From NCBI GenBank assembly GCA_945957605.1, contig CAMFLR010000008.1, forward strand, positions 248,001 through 312,000: a stretch of 64,000 bases of DNA. The letters are read 5' to 3'. The position numbers and the translations under genes were made by a program. Position 1 is the first letter of the stretch; every line of letters starts with the position of its first letter. This DNA comes from an uncultured Isosphaeraceae bacterium. GTDB lineage: Bacteria; Planctomycetota; Planctomycetia; Isosphaerales; Isosphaeraceae. This document shows positions 31,676 to 39,783 of the stretch, piece by piece. Below the pieces are notes generated by a model. That model saw only the letters and a program-made list of their open reading frames with translations. It was not told the DNA's origin and did not search any database.

Positions 31676-31755
31676 GGGAAGTGTCCTGGATCCGGGTAAT
31701 TCCAGAAATCTCCCCCGATTGTAGACATGGCTCGCGGGCGTGTACCAACAAATTC

Positions 31756-32067
31756 TTATTTGAAATAAGGACGTTTTTCTCGGAACTCGTATGCGAGCTT
31801 CTCAGCGTCGGACCATTTGCCGTCGCGCGCCTTGGCGATGATCGACTGCAAATCCTTGAATCCGTCGTCGGAAAGTTCGCCCGAGCTGTGCCTGTCTTCG
31901 ATGCGCTTGGCGTCCTTGTCGAGCTCGGCCTTGTTCTTGAGCGAAACGGCTGTGAGAAGAGCCTCGAATTCCTGGCGATTCTTCAACTCGCGTGGACTGG
32001 GCTCTCCACAGCCAAGCACGTTGAGCAGCAGGAATGCGGCCAGCGCGAACTTAATACGAGTCGCCAC
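31756..32067 (-). CDS. Small lipoprotein coupled to a DUF1559 gene
   Basis: A 103-residue lipoprotein with signal and lipobox LGCG (Cys20), then a charged helical domain ([39 protein letters not shown]). It starts with GTG at 32067, inside the last codons of the DUF1559 gene (17-base overlap). The Shine-Dalgarno sequence GGGGAGG lies within the codons for the conserved C-terminal GEVIS of that gene. Function unknown; the coupling implies that it is made in proportion to the DUF1559 protein. Confidence 0.75.
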   Translation of the reverse strand: MATRIKFALAAFLLLNVLGCGEPSPRELKNRQEFEALLTAVSLKNKAELDKDAKRIEDRHSSGELSDDGFKDLQSIIAKARDGKWSDAEKLAYEFREKRPYFK

Positions 32068-33106
32068 TGATCACCTCCCCGTTGCTGCGGCTGCTCAACG
32101 CCTGCCAGCTCAGCAAGTTGACCGACGATTTGACGAACCGCACCGAACCGTCGCCCATCAGCACATTCGCTCCGCCAGGATGAAGCGCATACATTTCATC
32201 GGTGTGCCCCAGCGGACTATTGGGCGGATGGATGACCACCGGGCTCTCATAGAGCGACGGTCCACTGTGGACGGCAAGTGCTGCCGCCGCGTAGTCGTAG
32301 TTCACGTTGAGGCCACCGGTACCAGCACTCGCAAATGCGTTGTAAGCGAAGTGGCGATAGCCCGGGATAATGCCAACCCATGTCGCGTCGGCGAGGTACG
32401 GTGTTTTCTCTCCCGCGACGACGGTGTTGCTCAACCCGTCGCTCACCGCGGCGTAAGTGATGCGGCTATTGCGATACAACGGGCCGTTGCAGCCGCGTAC
32501 CGGGTCGTCATAATTGACGTTCACCGGCATCCCTGTGTCGTTCCAACCCTGGTTGTACTGATAGTTCGCCCGGGCGAACTGAGTGTTTGCCACCGGTAGC
32601 GCATTCATATTCGCATCGACCATGCTGCACGTCGCGTTGGGATTGTTCGCTGACGGACAGAGATAGACGGCAAGCTGCACCTTCACGACGGTGCCGTTCT
32701 CAGCAGTCCAGGTGGGCATGCTGAAGTTGATCGCATTCGCCAGTGGCGTTTGTTCGGCATACGGCAACAGGAGCGCCAGCCATCCCCAACCTGGACCATT
32801 ATCGCCAGTAGCCGGGTCTGGGTCGTAGCCCTGCACGCCAGTCCAACCGTGAGCCCCCGTCCCGCTAACGTAGCCCGAGACGATGCACCCAATCGCCGAC
32901 TCGTAATTGGCGATTGCGAGGCCAATTTGCTTCATGTTGTTCGTGCACTGCGCACGCCTCGCTCCCTCTCGCGCGGCCTGAACCGCTGGAAGCAAAAGCG
33001 CGATTAGCACCGCGATAATCGCAATCACAACGAGCAGCTCGATGAGCGTGAAGCCTCGCGTAACTCGTTGTGGTGTCGTACATTCTTTCATTGCCTGATC
33101 CTTCAT
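32051..33106 (-). CDS. DUF1559 protein with prepilin-type N-terminus (second copy)
   Basis: A 351-residue DUF1559 protein from the ATG at 33106. The prepilin segment [20 protein letters not shown] is identical over this stretch to the copy at 28502-29572, followed by [20 protein letters not shown]. The C-terminus has [20 protein letters not shown] and GEVISGDSY. Central regions differ strongly between the two copies, as is usual for these paralogues. The start ATG follows GAGGA by 8 bases; ATG 33091 and GTG 33121 are alternatives. A promoter with an overlapping palindrome lies about 50 bases upstream. Confidence 0.92.
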   Translation of the reverse strand: MKDQAMKECTTPQRVTRGFTLIELLVVIAIIAVLIALLLPAVQAAREGARRAQCTNNMKQIGLAIANYESAIGCIVSGYVSGTGAHGWTGVQGYDPDPATGDNGPGWGWLALLLPYAEQTPLANAINFSMPTWTAENGTVVKVQLAVYLCPSANNPNATCSMVDANMNALPVANTQFARANYQYNQGWNDTGMPVNVNYDDPVRGCNGPLYRNSRITYAAVSDGLSNTVVAGEKTPYLADATWVGIIPGYRHFAYNAFASAGTGGLNVNYDYAAAALAVHSGPSLYESPVVIHPPNSPLGHTDEMYALHPGGANVLMGDGSVRFVKSSVNLLSWQALSSRSNGEVISGDSY

Positions 33107-33153
33107 TTGACTATTCCTCACTCATCATGATGATAAACCTAATGGTTGGATTG

Positions 33154-33188
33154 GTTTTATGCAATAGATTTTTTTGGTCAACCAAAAA
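33154..33188 (-). promoter_or_regulatory. Predicted promoter with overlapping 18-bp palindrome
   Basis: Read on the minus strand, TTGACC (33181-33176) and TAAAAC (33159-33154) are 16 bases apart, giving a plausible -35/-10 pair for the DUF1559 gene. The -35 box lies inside an inverted repeat, TTTTTGGT-CA-ACCAAAAA (33171-33188), with 8 perfect pairs each side of a two-base centre. A repressor bound there would block RNA polymerase. No dedicated regulator gene is adjacent. Confidence 0.42.
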
Positions 33189-33316
33189 TTGTCATTGGTG
33201 ATGCGAAACTTGCCCCAATCGGGCGGGTTGCGATCGAGCTCAGGATGAGCGACGATGCATCTCTTCATCTTGTGGATTTGGCAGATGAGTTCTTACGAAG
33301 ATTGAGGAGATGGGCG

Positions 33317-33733
33317 ATGCGTCCTCAGCCGTTGATTGCGGTTTCTGATGTCGAGGCAAGCAGCCGCTGGTATCAATATGTGCTGGGATGCACGAGTGCC
33401 CACGGCGGCAAAGAGTATGAACGGCTCGTCGATGGCGACCGCTTGGTGATGCAACTTCATCACTGGGATGTTGATCATCACCACGGACCGATTGGCGATG
33501 TGAAAAGTAAACCCTACGGCAACGGTTTGCTGCTCTGGTTCGAGATCGACGATTTTGATGCGGCCGTGGCCCGAATCTACGAGTTGAAGGCACCAATTGT
33601 GATGGCGCCGCATCGTAACCCGCCTGATGGCAACGGTGGGCCCAATCATCGCGAATGCTGGTTTCGCGACCTGGATGGATATGTCGTAGTCGTGGCAAGC
33701 CCGGATGGCGAGGCTGGCCCCATGCCAGAGTGA
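33317..33733 (+). CDS. VOC (glyoxalase) superfamily protein
   Basis: A 138-residue protein from the ATG at 33317, which follows AGGAGA. The sequence LIAVSDVEASSRWYQYVLGC opens a glyoxalase-type module, LVMQLHHWDVDHHHG gives several possible metal-binding His, and the second module closes with ECWFRDLDGYVVVVASPDG. The substrate is not predictable. An in-frame upstream extension to 33146 lies in the promoter region of the divergent DUF1559 gene and was not used. The membrane-protein gene downstream begins 42 bases later. Confidence 0.82.
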   Translation: MRPQPLIAVSDVEASSRWYQYVLGCTSAHGGKEYERLVDGDRLVMQLHHWDVDHHHGPIGDVKSKPYGNGLLLWFEIDDFDAAVARIYELKAPIVMAPHRNPPDGNGGPNHRECWFRDLDGYVVVVASPDGEAGPMPE

Positions 33734-33775
33734 CGGCAATTCGCTGAACTTACGTCAGTGCGAGGTCACGTCAAC

Positions 33776-34132
33776 GTGCGATTCAAACTAACCCATCTGA
33801 TGCAGTGCGTACTGGCGGCGGCGATTGTGTTGGCGATCTACCAGCTCATGTGGGGCCCGCCGCATTTCAACGCGAGAATCACGTTTGGCGCGTACCTCGC
33901 ATGCCTGTCGACGGCGACCGTCGCCACGATTTATGCACGACCTGCTTCGCGAGGATTTTGGCTCGGATACGCTATTTTTGGATGGTGCTGGTGTGCAACG
34001 GTCTTGCGCGACTACCTCGGGATGATGCCCGATGTATACGCCAGTAACATGGTCGCCAATTGCTTGCTAGGAATGGGGCTGAGTGCGCTTACCGCGATGG
34101 CGTGCAACGTGTTGCCGCAAATGCGTCAGTGA
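33776..34132 (+). CDS. Small planctomycete-type membrane protein
   Basis: A 118-residue protein with four hydrophobic segments (about 7-24, 36-52, 60-76 and 92-112). The N-terminus MRFKLTHLMQCVLAAAIVLA resembles the short MRFxLRxLL leaders common in planctomycete membrane proteins. A GTG start at 33776 follows GAGGT with 10 bases between; GTG 33758 is an alternative. No known domain seen. Probably co-transcribed with the VOC gene 42 bases upstream. Confidence 0.6.
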   Translation: MRFKLTHLMQCVLAAAIVLAIYQLMWGPPHFNARITFGAYLACLSTATVATIYARPASRGFWLGYAIFGWCWCATVLRDYLGMMPDVYASNMVANCLLGMGLSALTAMACNVLPQMRQ

Positions 34133-34223
34133 TGATCATACAGACGAGTTGACCGGCCGGTACAATTCGCGGGTAGTGCGGCTTTCCATCATACTTTGAT
34201 GCTCTCCACACGAAAGGAATCGC

Positions 34224-34991
34224 ATGAAACGGCTTCTGGCCTTCGGGCTCGCGTTCGTCGTCATTTCTGGTGCGGCCTCGCGCACTTCAAGTTTTGCGGC
34301 CGAACCGCCGCCGCCCAGATTCAAGGCAATCGCGTTTGATTACTTCGTCCTGTTCGACGCGAATTCAGTCATCCCCGAAGTCGAAAAAGTCTTTCCCGGC
34401 AAAGGTGCCGAATTCACCCGCATGTGGCGGACGAAGCAGTTTGAGTACGGCTTTCTGCGCTCGATCACGAATCGTCACGCCGACTTCTTCAAAGTCACCG
34501 AAAACGCGCTCATCTACACTGCGAGCATGATGAAACTCGAATTGCCGCCCGCCAAGCGCGAGCAATTGCTTAATGCCTATCTCAATTTGAAACCCTGGCC
34601 CGACACAATTGCAGCGCTCCGAAAGCTCAAAGCATCGGGTGTTCGTATTATCACGATTGCAAATTTCAGTCAAAAAATGCTTCGTGACAACGCCGATCGC
34701 GCTGGCATTACAGATCTCTTCGACGAACTTCTGAGCACCGAGGTGAATAGCACCTACAAACCCGACCCGCGTGCCTACGCCCTGGGAATGGAGCGGCTGG
34801 GTCTTAAGAAAGAAGAAATCATCTTCGCCGCGTTCGGCGGTTGGGATGCCTACGGCGCCAAGAATTTTGGCTACACAACCTACTGGGTCAATCGATTCAA
34901 TCTGCCGATGGAAGAGCTCGGAATCGTGCCGGACAAGACTTCGAACAACATGGAAGGCTTGCTCGAATTTGTTCTGGGTAAGCGAGATTGA
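34224..34991 (+). CDS. Exported haloacid dehalogenase type II-like protein with altered active site
   Basis: A 255-residue HAD-superfamily protein that aligns by eye along its length with L-2-haloacid dehalogenases. IAFDYFVLFDANS supplies the nucleophile Asp39, WRTKQFEYGFLRS the halide-binding region, TYKPDPRAY the Lys179 and GGWDAYGAKNFGY the Asp208. Two usual active-site blocks are changed: SNGS reads ANFS and SSN(A)WD reads AFGGWD. It carries a Sec signal (MKRLLAFGLAFVVISGAAS) with a mature start near EPPPP, whereas family enzymes are normally cytosolic. Substrate and activity are uncertain; phosphatase or dehalogenase roles are both possible. Confidence 0.78.
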   Translation: MKRLLAFGLAFVVISGAASRTSSFAAEPPPPRFKAIAFDYFVLFDANSVIPEVEKVFPGKGAEFTRMWRTKQFEYGFLRSITNRHADFFKVTENALIYTASMMKLELPPAKREQLLNAYLNLKPWPDTIAALRKLKASGVRIITIANFSQKMLRDNADRAGITDLFDELLSTEVNSTYKPDPRAYALGMERLGLKKEEIIFAAFGGWDAYGAKNFGYTTYWVNRFNLPMEELGIVPDKTSNNMEGLLEFVLGKRD

Positions 34992-35011
34992 AGCATTGCA
35001 AGGTTAATGCC

Positions 35012-35305
35012 TCAACTCGCTCCGAGATCGCCGACGATCCATCGATCCGGCTGGACCTCATCGGGCTCGACGCCGAGCGCATGAGAGATTTCGATCTGAA
35101 ATGCGGGCCAGGTCCAGTCGGCATCGATCTCGTCATCCATTGCGTTCGAACTGCGAATTCGATCTTTGATCAAGGCGAATAAATCACCGACAGGAATATC
35201 TGCGATTCCATTCTTTCTCATGAGTTCAATCCAGTCCTCGCGGCGCATGACGATCCCAAATCGCCGTTCGAGCCTGTAAATTACGTCGAGAATGTCGATG
35301 CCCAT
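35012..35305 (-). CDS. Acyl-carrier-protein-like protein with halves in swapped order
   Basis: A 97-residue protein from the ATG at 35305. The first half, MGIDILDVIYRLERRFGI and VGDLFALIKDRI, resembles the second half of an acyl carrier protein (GADSLDxVELxxxLEExFGI, TVGDxxxYI). The second half, QIEISHALGVEPDEVQPDRW ending in VGDLGAS, resembles the first half of an ACP (VxxiixexLGVxxdeI, fxeDLGaDS). The phosphopantetheine-accepting Ser of the DSL motif is replaced by Ile at the N-terminus. It follows the HEAT protein gene by 31 bases on the same strand. Weak Shine-Dalgarno; in-frame upstream codons overlap the HEAT gene. Confidence 0.5.
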   Translation of the reverse strand: MGIDILDVIYRLERRFGIVMRREDWIELMRKNGIADIPVGDLFALIKDRIRSSNAMDDEIDADWTWPAFQIEISHALGVEPDEVQPDRWIVGDLGAS

Positions 35306-35336
35306 TGAATGATTATGAGAATGATTTGAAATGAGA

Positions 35337-36740
35337 TTATTGCCTGATTCGAAGAATGGCATCAACGAACCAGTCCGTTGAATAGCGATCACGGGAATTG
35401 AAGGGATTGAGCATTCGCGGTGAGTTGTCCTTGAGTCGATTCCACTCATCGCCCGAGTGCTTTTCCGCGAGGCGAATGAGAGCGGGCAAGGCTTCGCGGG
35501 CGTCGCGGCGACATTTGCCGAGAGCCAGGGCCGCGAGTTGCTGGGTCCAAAGCGGCCTGTTTGTTTTGGGAGCGTTTTCGAGCAGCTTGATCAGGTCGGG
35601 AATGACGGGCCGGACGGCGTCGGCGCCTTTCCAGTCGAGACATTCGATTGCGCTGTCGAGCGCGTCGACTGGTCCCTTCCTGACAATTTCGACGAGGAGC
35701 GGATTGGCGGTTGCCGCGGAGACGTCACGCATCGCGAGAGCGGCTTCACTTCGGATCGAGTCATCGCCTTGCCGGAGCAATTCACAAAGGACCTTCGCGG
35801 CGTCGTCACCCAGCATGTAGGGAACATATCGAATCGCAGTGATGCGTGTGGCGTTGTCAACGTTGTGGTCGAGTACCGCTTTTCTTACCATTTCACGTCC
35901 TTGATAATTTCCTCGCCTGGCGAGTGCGGACGCTGCTCTAAGGCGCGTCATCAGCGAGAGGGAATCGCTATCAAGGATCATTGCCAGATCGGGCGCGGCT
36001 GCCGAAAGCTTGAGTTCTGCGGCCAATTCGATCGCCGGTTCAATTGCGCTGGGAATTCGATCGCGAAGGGCGATTGTAACCAGTTCAGATGTACCACTGC
36101 GAACCTCGCCGCTCTCGATGTCGACGGTTCGAAACAACCGCTTTCTCCCAGGTTCCGACCGTTCACTGACGATCACAACCTGCTTGCTTTTCTCGTCGAT
36201 CCACGAATAACCGCTCCACCACACCGATCCTGTCGAGCGCATGAACGTACCGACCTCGACCGCGCTGAATAGGTCGATCAAGTTCTTGCGATGCCGGATG
36301 GTTCCGTCGATCGAAACAATAACCAACGCAGCGCCATTGCGCAGTTCACCGAAGTTATGACCATAAACATCAACACCAACGAAGCCGAGCCCTGTTGAAG
36401 AAATCACGATATGGCGCGGAGCACGATCGAGCGTCCCTTTGCCGATAATCGTGTCGCCGGGACGCACCTGAGCACCATCGCCCGGCAGTTTTGATTTGGC
36501 GCTACGTTCGTTGAATGCGAGAACCGGCGGACTGCCGTTATTTCGCTTTGCAATCTCGAAGTCAACGGAAAGCGGAAAGCCTGGCGCTGTCTGACTACGT
36601 CTCTTCAAAACGACGTAATATTCGCCCGTCGCATCTACAGCGCGATAATTCGTAAACGGTGCATAGCTGTCGGCCGACGCGATAATCGTAGCCAGGCATA
36701 TAGTGAAGCAAATCGCTATCCGCAATCGTTTCACGAACAT
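35337..36740 (-). CDS. Exported HEAT-repeat protein
   Basis: A 467-residue protein from the ATG at 36740, placed 7 bases after GGAG (MFVKRLRIAICFTICLATIIASA signal). The first half is beta-rich (YYVVLKRRSQ, RPGDTIIGKGTLDR, GFVGVDVYGHNFGELRNGAA, GSVWWSGYSW) and unrecognised. The second half has HEAT/armadillo-type helical repeats (LTRLRAASALARRGN-like, DDSIRSEAALAMRDV, PLWTQQLAALALGKC). Such repeats mediate protein binding. TTG 36758 and ATG 36746 are alternative starts. The ACP-like gene follows by 31 bases. The 264-base gap to the divergent esterase shows no clear element. Confidence 0.72.
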   Translation of the reverse strand: MFVKRLRIAICFTICLATIIASADSYAPFTNYRAVDATGEYYVVLKRRSQTAPGFPLSVDFEIAKRNNGSPPVLAFNERSAKSKLPGDGAQVRPGDTIIGKGTLDRAPRHIVISSTGLGFVGVDVYGHNFGELRNGAALVIVSIDGTIRHRKNLIDLFSAVEVGTFMRSTGSVWWSGYSWIDEKSKQVVIVSERSEPGRKRLFRTVDIESGEVRSGTSELVTIALRDRIPSAIEPAIELAAELKLSAAAPDLAMILDSDSLSLMTRLRAASALARRGNYQGREMVRKAVLDHNVDNATRITAIRYVPYMLGDDAAKVLCELLRQGDDSIRSEAALAMRDVSAATANPLLVEIVRKGPVDALDSAIECLDWKGADAVRPVIPDLIKLLENAPKTNRPLWTQQLAALALGKCRRDAREALPALIRLAEKHSGDEWNRLKDNSPRMLNPFNSRDRYSTDWFVDAILRIRQ

Positions 36741-37004
36741 GGCCATTCTCCGATTCAAACGCGCGAGACGAAGAAGACGATGGAGTTCTTGGATCGCCCG
36801 GCGAAGCTGTTCAATTCCTCAGCTTACGCCGCGCCGGCTCGCATCGAAAGGTCGAAGACTGGCAGCGCCATTTGTGCCTGTCATTTCGGAATATCAGATG
36901 ATTGACGTAGCGTTCCGGCACAGCTAGCCTCAGGCATCGTGCGTGGTTGCTGCATCACATTTGATCGCCGGCGCAGGCGTTTCTCACCTTCAGGACGCGT
37001 AACA

Positions 37005-38138
37005 ATGTTGCCCAGACTTGCGGCGTTTGCGATCTTGCTTGTGTTGGGTTTAGCGGATCGAGTAGATGCCCAGCCGAGACGCGGCCCCGTTGTGGTTTCG
37101 CCGGACGTGAACGCCGATCGTCGCGTAACATTCCGTCTGCTCGCTCCCAAGGCCGACGCCGTAAGCGTCTTCAGCTCCGATCTTCCCGGCGCAATGCAGC
37201 CACAAGCTCTCAAACGCGGTGATGAAGGTGTCTGGGAGCTAACGATAGGACCCGTCGAGCCGGGCACATATCGCTACTTGTTCAATCTCGACGGCGTGCT
37301 TCTTTGCGACCCGCGTAACCAGTTTGGCAGCGAGTCGAACGGCAATCCTTGGAGTGTGGTGACTGTCCCTGGCTCCGATTTCATGGACGTGAAGGATGTA
37401 CCTCACGGGGCAGTTGCGCAGGTGACCTATCGCTCAGGCGTGCTCGACCGCACGCGCCGAATGCACGTTTATACGCCACCGGGATACGAGTCGAACGCCG
37501 AGAAATATCCCGTCTTCTACCTCCTTCACGGCGCGGGTGATAGCGACGATTCCTGGACATCCGTCGGTCGCGCGAATGTCATTCTCGATAATCTCATCGC
37601 TGCGAAAAAAGCGAAGCCGATGATTGTCGTCATGCCCATGGGCCACACCGGCCCGTTCAGTTTCATCATGCCGACCGCACCTGGACGCGGTGGGGTGGGC
37701 AACGCGAAGTTTGAAGATGAATTTGCCAAAGATATCGTGCCGCATATCGAAAAGAACTATCGCGTGCAGGCAGGGCGTCCAAATCGCGCAATCGCCGGCC
37801 TCAGCATGGGCGGTGCTCAAACGCTCGACATCGCGTTTGCCCATCCTCACGATTACAGCGCGATCGGCGTATTCAGCTCGGGCCTGATCTTTCGCTCAAC
37901 CGCCGATTGGGAAAAAGACCGCAAGGAAACCCTGAGCGACCCCGCGGTGAAGGACGGCCTCAAGGTCTTCTGGCTGGCGACGGGCAAAGACGATTTCCTG
38001 ATCGCCCGGTCACGCGATACGGTTTCGTTCTTCGAGAAAAACGGCTTCAAACCAACGTTCAAGGAAACAACCGGCGGCCATACTTGGATCAACTGGCAGA
38101 AGTATCTCCACGAATTCGCGCCATTACTTTTTCAATAA
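37005..38138 (+). CDS. Exported CE1-type esterase with N-terminal E-set domain
   Basis: A 377-residue secreted alpha/beta-hydrolase. After the signal (LPRLAAFAILLVLGLADRVDA) comes a CBM48/E-set-like domain (RVTFRLLAPKADAVSVFSSD, GTYRYLFNLDG). The esterase domain has RRMHVYTPPGYE, YPVFYLLHGAGDSDDSW, the nucleophile elbow GLSMGG (Ser267) and the C-terminal GGHTWINW with the catalytic His. The layout matches carbohydrate esterase family 1 feruloyl/acetyl-xylan esterases, which remove acyl groups from plant or algal polysaccharides. Start chosen at ATG 37005; the longer frame to 36939 has no signal-like start. A bidirectional terminator follows. Confidence 0.88.
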   Translation: MLPRLAAFAILLVLGLADRVDAQPRRGPVVVSPDVNADRRVTFRLLAPKADAVSVFSSDLPGAMQPQALKRGDEGVWELTIGPVEPGTYRYLFNLDGVLLCDPRNQFGSESNGNPWSVVTVPGSDFMDVKDVPHGAVAQVTYRSGVLDRTRRMHVYTPPGYESNAEKYPVFYLLHGAGDSDDSWTSVGRANVILDNLIAAKKAKPMIVVMPMGHTGPFSFIMPTAPGRGGVGNAKFEDEFAKDIVPHIEKNYRVQAGRPNRAIAGLSMGGAQTLDIAFAHPHDYSAIGVFSSGLIFRSTADWEKDRKETLSDPAVKDGLKVFWLATGKDDFLIARSRDTVSFFEKNGFKPTFKETTGGHTWINWQKYLHEFAPLLFQ

Positions 38139-38171
38139 ATGAGCGAATTTCATCGCAATTGATCGAAATAA

Positions 38172-38220
38172 AAAAGCGACGCCTTCCGCCAGATAAGAAC
38201 TGACGGAACGCGTCGCTTTT
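38172..38220. terminator. Bidirectional terminator between esterase and xylose isomerase genes
   Basis: AAAAGCGACGC (38172-38182) pairs with GCGTCGCTTTT (38210-38220); the inner arms continue as TTCCG/CGGAA and CAG/CTG around an ATAAGAA loop with two mismatches. A-run and T-run flank both sides, so it can stop both convergent genes. Confidence 0.88.
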
Positions 38221-38238
38221 ACAATGTCTCACCCAGGG

Positions 38239-39276
38239 TCAGACCGACTTGCCGGTGAGGGCATCGAGGATCAGCATTTCGAGCTGTTCGTACTGGCGGT
38301 TGGCACGCAGTTCGTCGACCTTCTTCTGATCGACTCCGCGAACGATGTCGAGCAATCGCAGGAACATCGTGCGCGAATTCTGCAGGTGGATGAACGACTC
38401 TTCCAGCTTGGTCGTGCGCATCGCCTTGACGTCGAGGCCGATGCATTCACCGTTCTTGCCGTAGCCGCTCTTTTCGAGCACCCAAACCTGGTCGAAGGCA
38501 CGACGCAGATCGACCGCGCCAAACACCTTGTCCTGGTCGTACTTCAGACCGTTCTGGTCGTTGAGGTGAACGCTCCAGAGTTTGTCGTGGTAGAGGGCAT
38601 AGGCCATGTCGTCGGCGGGGTCGAGACCGGCGAGAATCGAGTGGGCCGACTCGATCAAGACGCCCGAACGGCTCGGGTCGATCGTCTTATATGCGACGCC
38701 GATCATGTGACCGACCGTCGGCAGATAGGCCTGGTCAACCGGCTCGTTCGGCTTGGCTTCGCCGAGAATTCGGATGTCCTTGTTGTGTTCAAGGATCGCG
38801 TTCCAGCCGTCGACAATGCGGGCGACGGCGGTCTTGGCGCACTTCGATTCGCGAGCGTAGGTGCCTTCGCGGGCCAGCCAGAGAACGTAGTTTTTGCAGT
38901 TTACTTCACTGGCGATGTCGGCAGCGCGACGAGAACGGTCGATCGCATATTGGCGGTCCGACGCTGAATTCGAGGTGAAGGCACCGTCGATCGTGCGCGG
39001 ATCTTCCCAAAGACGGGGAGCAACGATTTCGACGAACAATCCCTCGGAGTCGAGGATCTTCTTGACCGCCGCGATTCCCTTCTGCTGTGCGGGCCAGTCG
39101 AGGCCGTCGGGCACGATGTCGTCGTCGTGGAACTGAACGGCGTCGTATCCTAGCTCTTTGTATGCCTTCAGTTTACGTCCGTATTCGACTTCGTTGCGGA
39201 CGGGCGGGCCGAAGGGATCGGCACCAGTGCTGATGTTCCAGGGGCCGAATGAGAACTTGTACTGCGTAAGGGCCAT
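38239..39276 (-). CDS. Xylose isomerase homologue (actinobacterial class I type)
   Basis: A 345-residue TIM-barrel protein. It matches short actinobacterial-type xylose isomerases: YKFSFGPWNISTGADPFG, the catalytic His region AVQFHDDDIVP, WLAREG, EAKPNEP (metal Glu and Lys), the IESAH Glu, LNDQNGLKYDQDKVFGAVDL and GLDVKAMR. One metal-1 ligand, usually Asp in HIDLNGQ, is His237 here (SVHLNDQ). Expected reaction: aldose-ketose isomerisation, possibly with another sugar. Start at ATG 39276 (MALTQYKF); codons further upstream lie in non-coding-like sequence. It may use pentoses freed by esterase-type enzymes, which is inference. Confidence 0.85.
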   Translation of the reverse strand: MALTQYKFSFGPWNISTGADPFGPPVRNEVEYGRKLKAYKELGYDAVQFHDDDIVPDGLDWPAQQKGIAAVKKILDSEGLFVEIVAPRLWEDPRTIDGAFTSNSASDRQYAIDRSRRAADIASEVNCKNYVLWLAREGTYARESKCAKTAVARIVDGWNAILEHNKDIRILGEAKPNEPVDQAYLPTVGHMIGVAYKTIDPSRSGVLIESAHSILAGLDPADDMAYALYHDKLWSVHLNDQNGLKYDQDKVFGAVDLRRAFDQVWVLEKSGYGKNGECIGLDVKAMRTTKLEESFIHLQNSRTMFLRLLDIVRGVDQKKVDELRANRQYEQLEMLILDALTGKSV

Positions 39277-39448
39277 GTGCGGAAAGGCTCCTGGGAATGG
39301 GGCGATCGATGAGCCGGCTCGAGGGACCTCGCATTCGAGCGACGCCCCTAGGCTAGCGGGAGTTCCGTCGAATTGCGCGGTCAATTTTGGGGTCGGTCGG
39401 TTATCATGGGGGCATCGTGTCGGCCAGCGCCGGCGGTTCGAGGTCTTT

Positions 39449-39745
39449 ATGCGTTTGTGGCACACGACTTACGCCGTTTTTGTCTTCGCCATGATGTTCA
39501 CGGTGGCGCGCGAGCCCGCAGGCCGGGTTGCAATCGTCATCTTCATCACCGGGCTCTGCGTGCTTGTCTGCACGCTGACAGGACTCATGCTGCTTTTTCG
39601 GACCGTCGGCTCGCTCGGCGAGGCGGATGGGCTGTTCGAGGCAGTGCAATGCGCGGTGGCAACGCTTGTTGTTGGCACCGTGGCTGCGTATATCGTCGTG
39701 ACGCTGCTTGGCATTGGGGCCAGCTTGGTTCAGCGCGTCATTTAG
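39449..39745 (+). CDS. Small membrane protein of unknown function
   Basis: A 98-residue protein with three hydrophobic segments (about 5-17, 26-47 and 65-90). No domain recognised. The ATG at 39449 follows CGAGGT at short spacing. It ends 38 bases before the M3 peptidase gene and may be co-transcribed. Confidence rests on membrane pattern and position. Confidence 0.55.
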   Translation: MRLWHTTYAVFVFAMMFTVAREPAGRVAIVIFITGLCVLVCTLTGLMLLFRTVGSLGEADGLFEAVQCAVATLVVGTVAAYIVVTLLGIGASLVQRVI

Positions 39746-39783
39746 CTTGACGCGCTTCGCGCGGACATTCAGGATCGATACGC

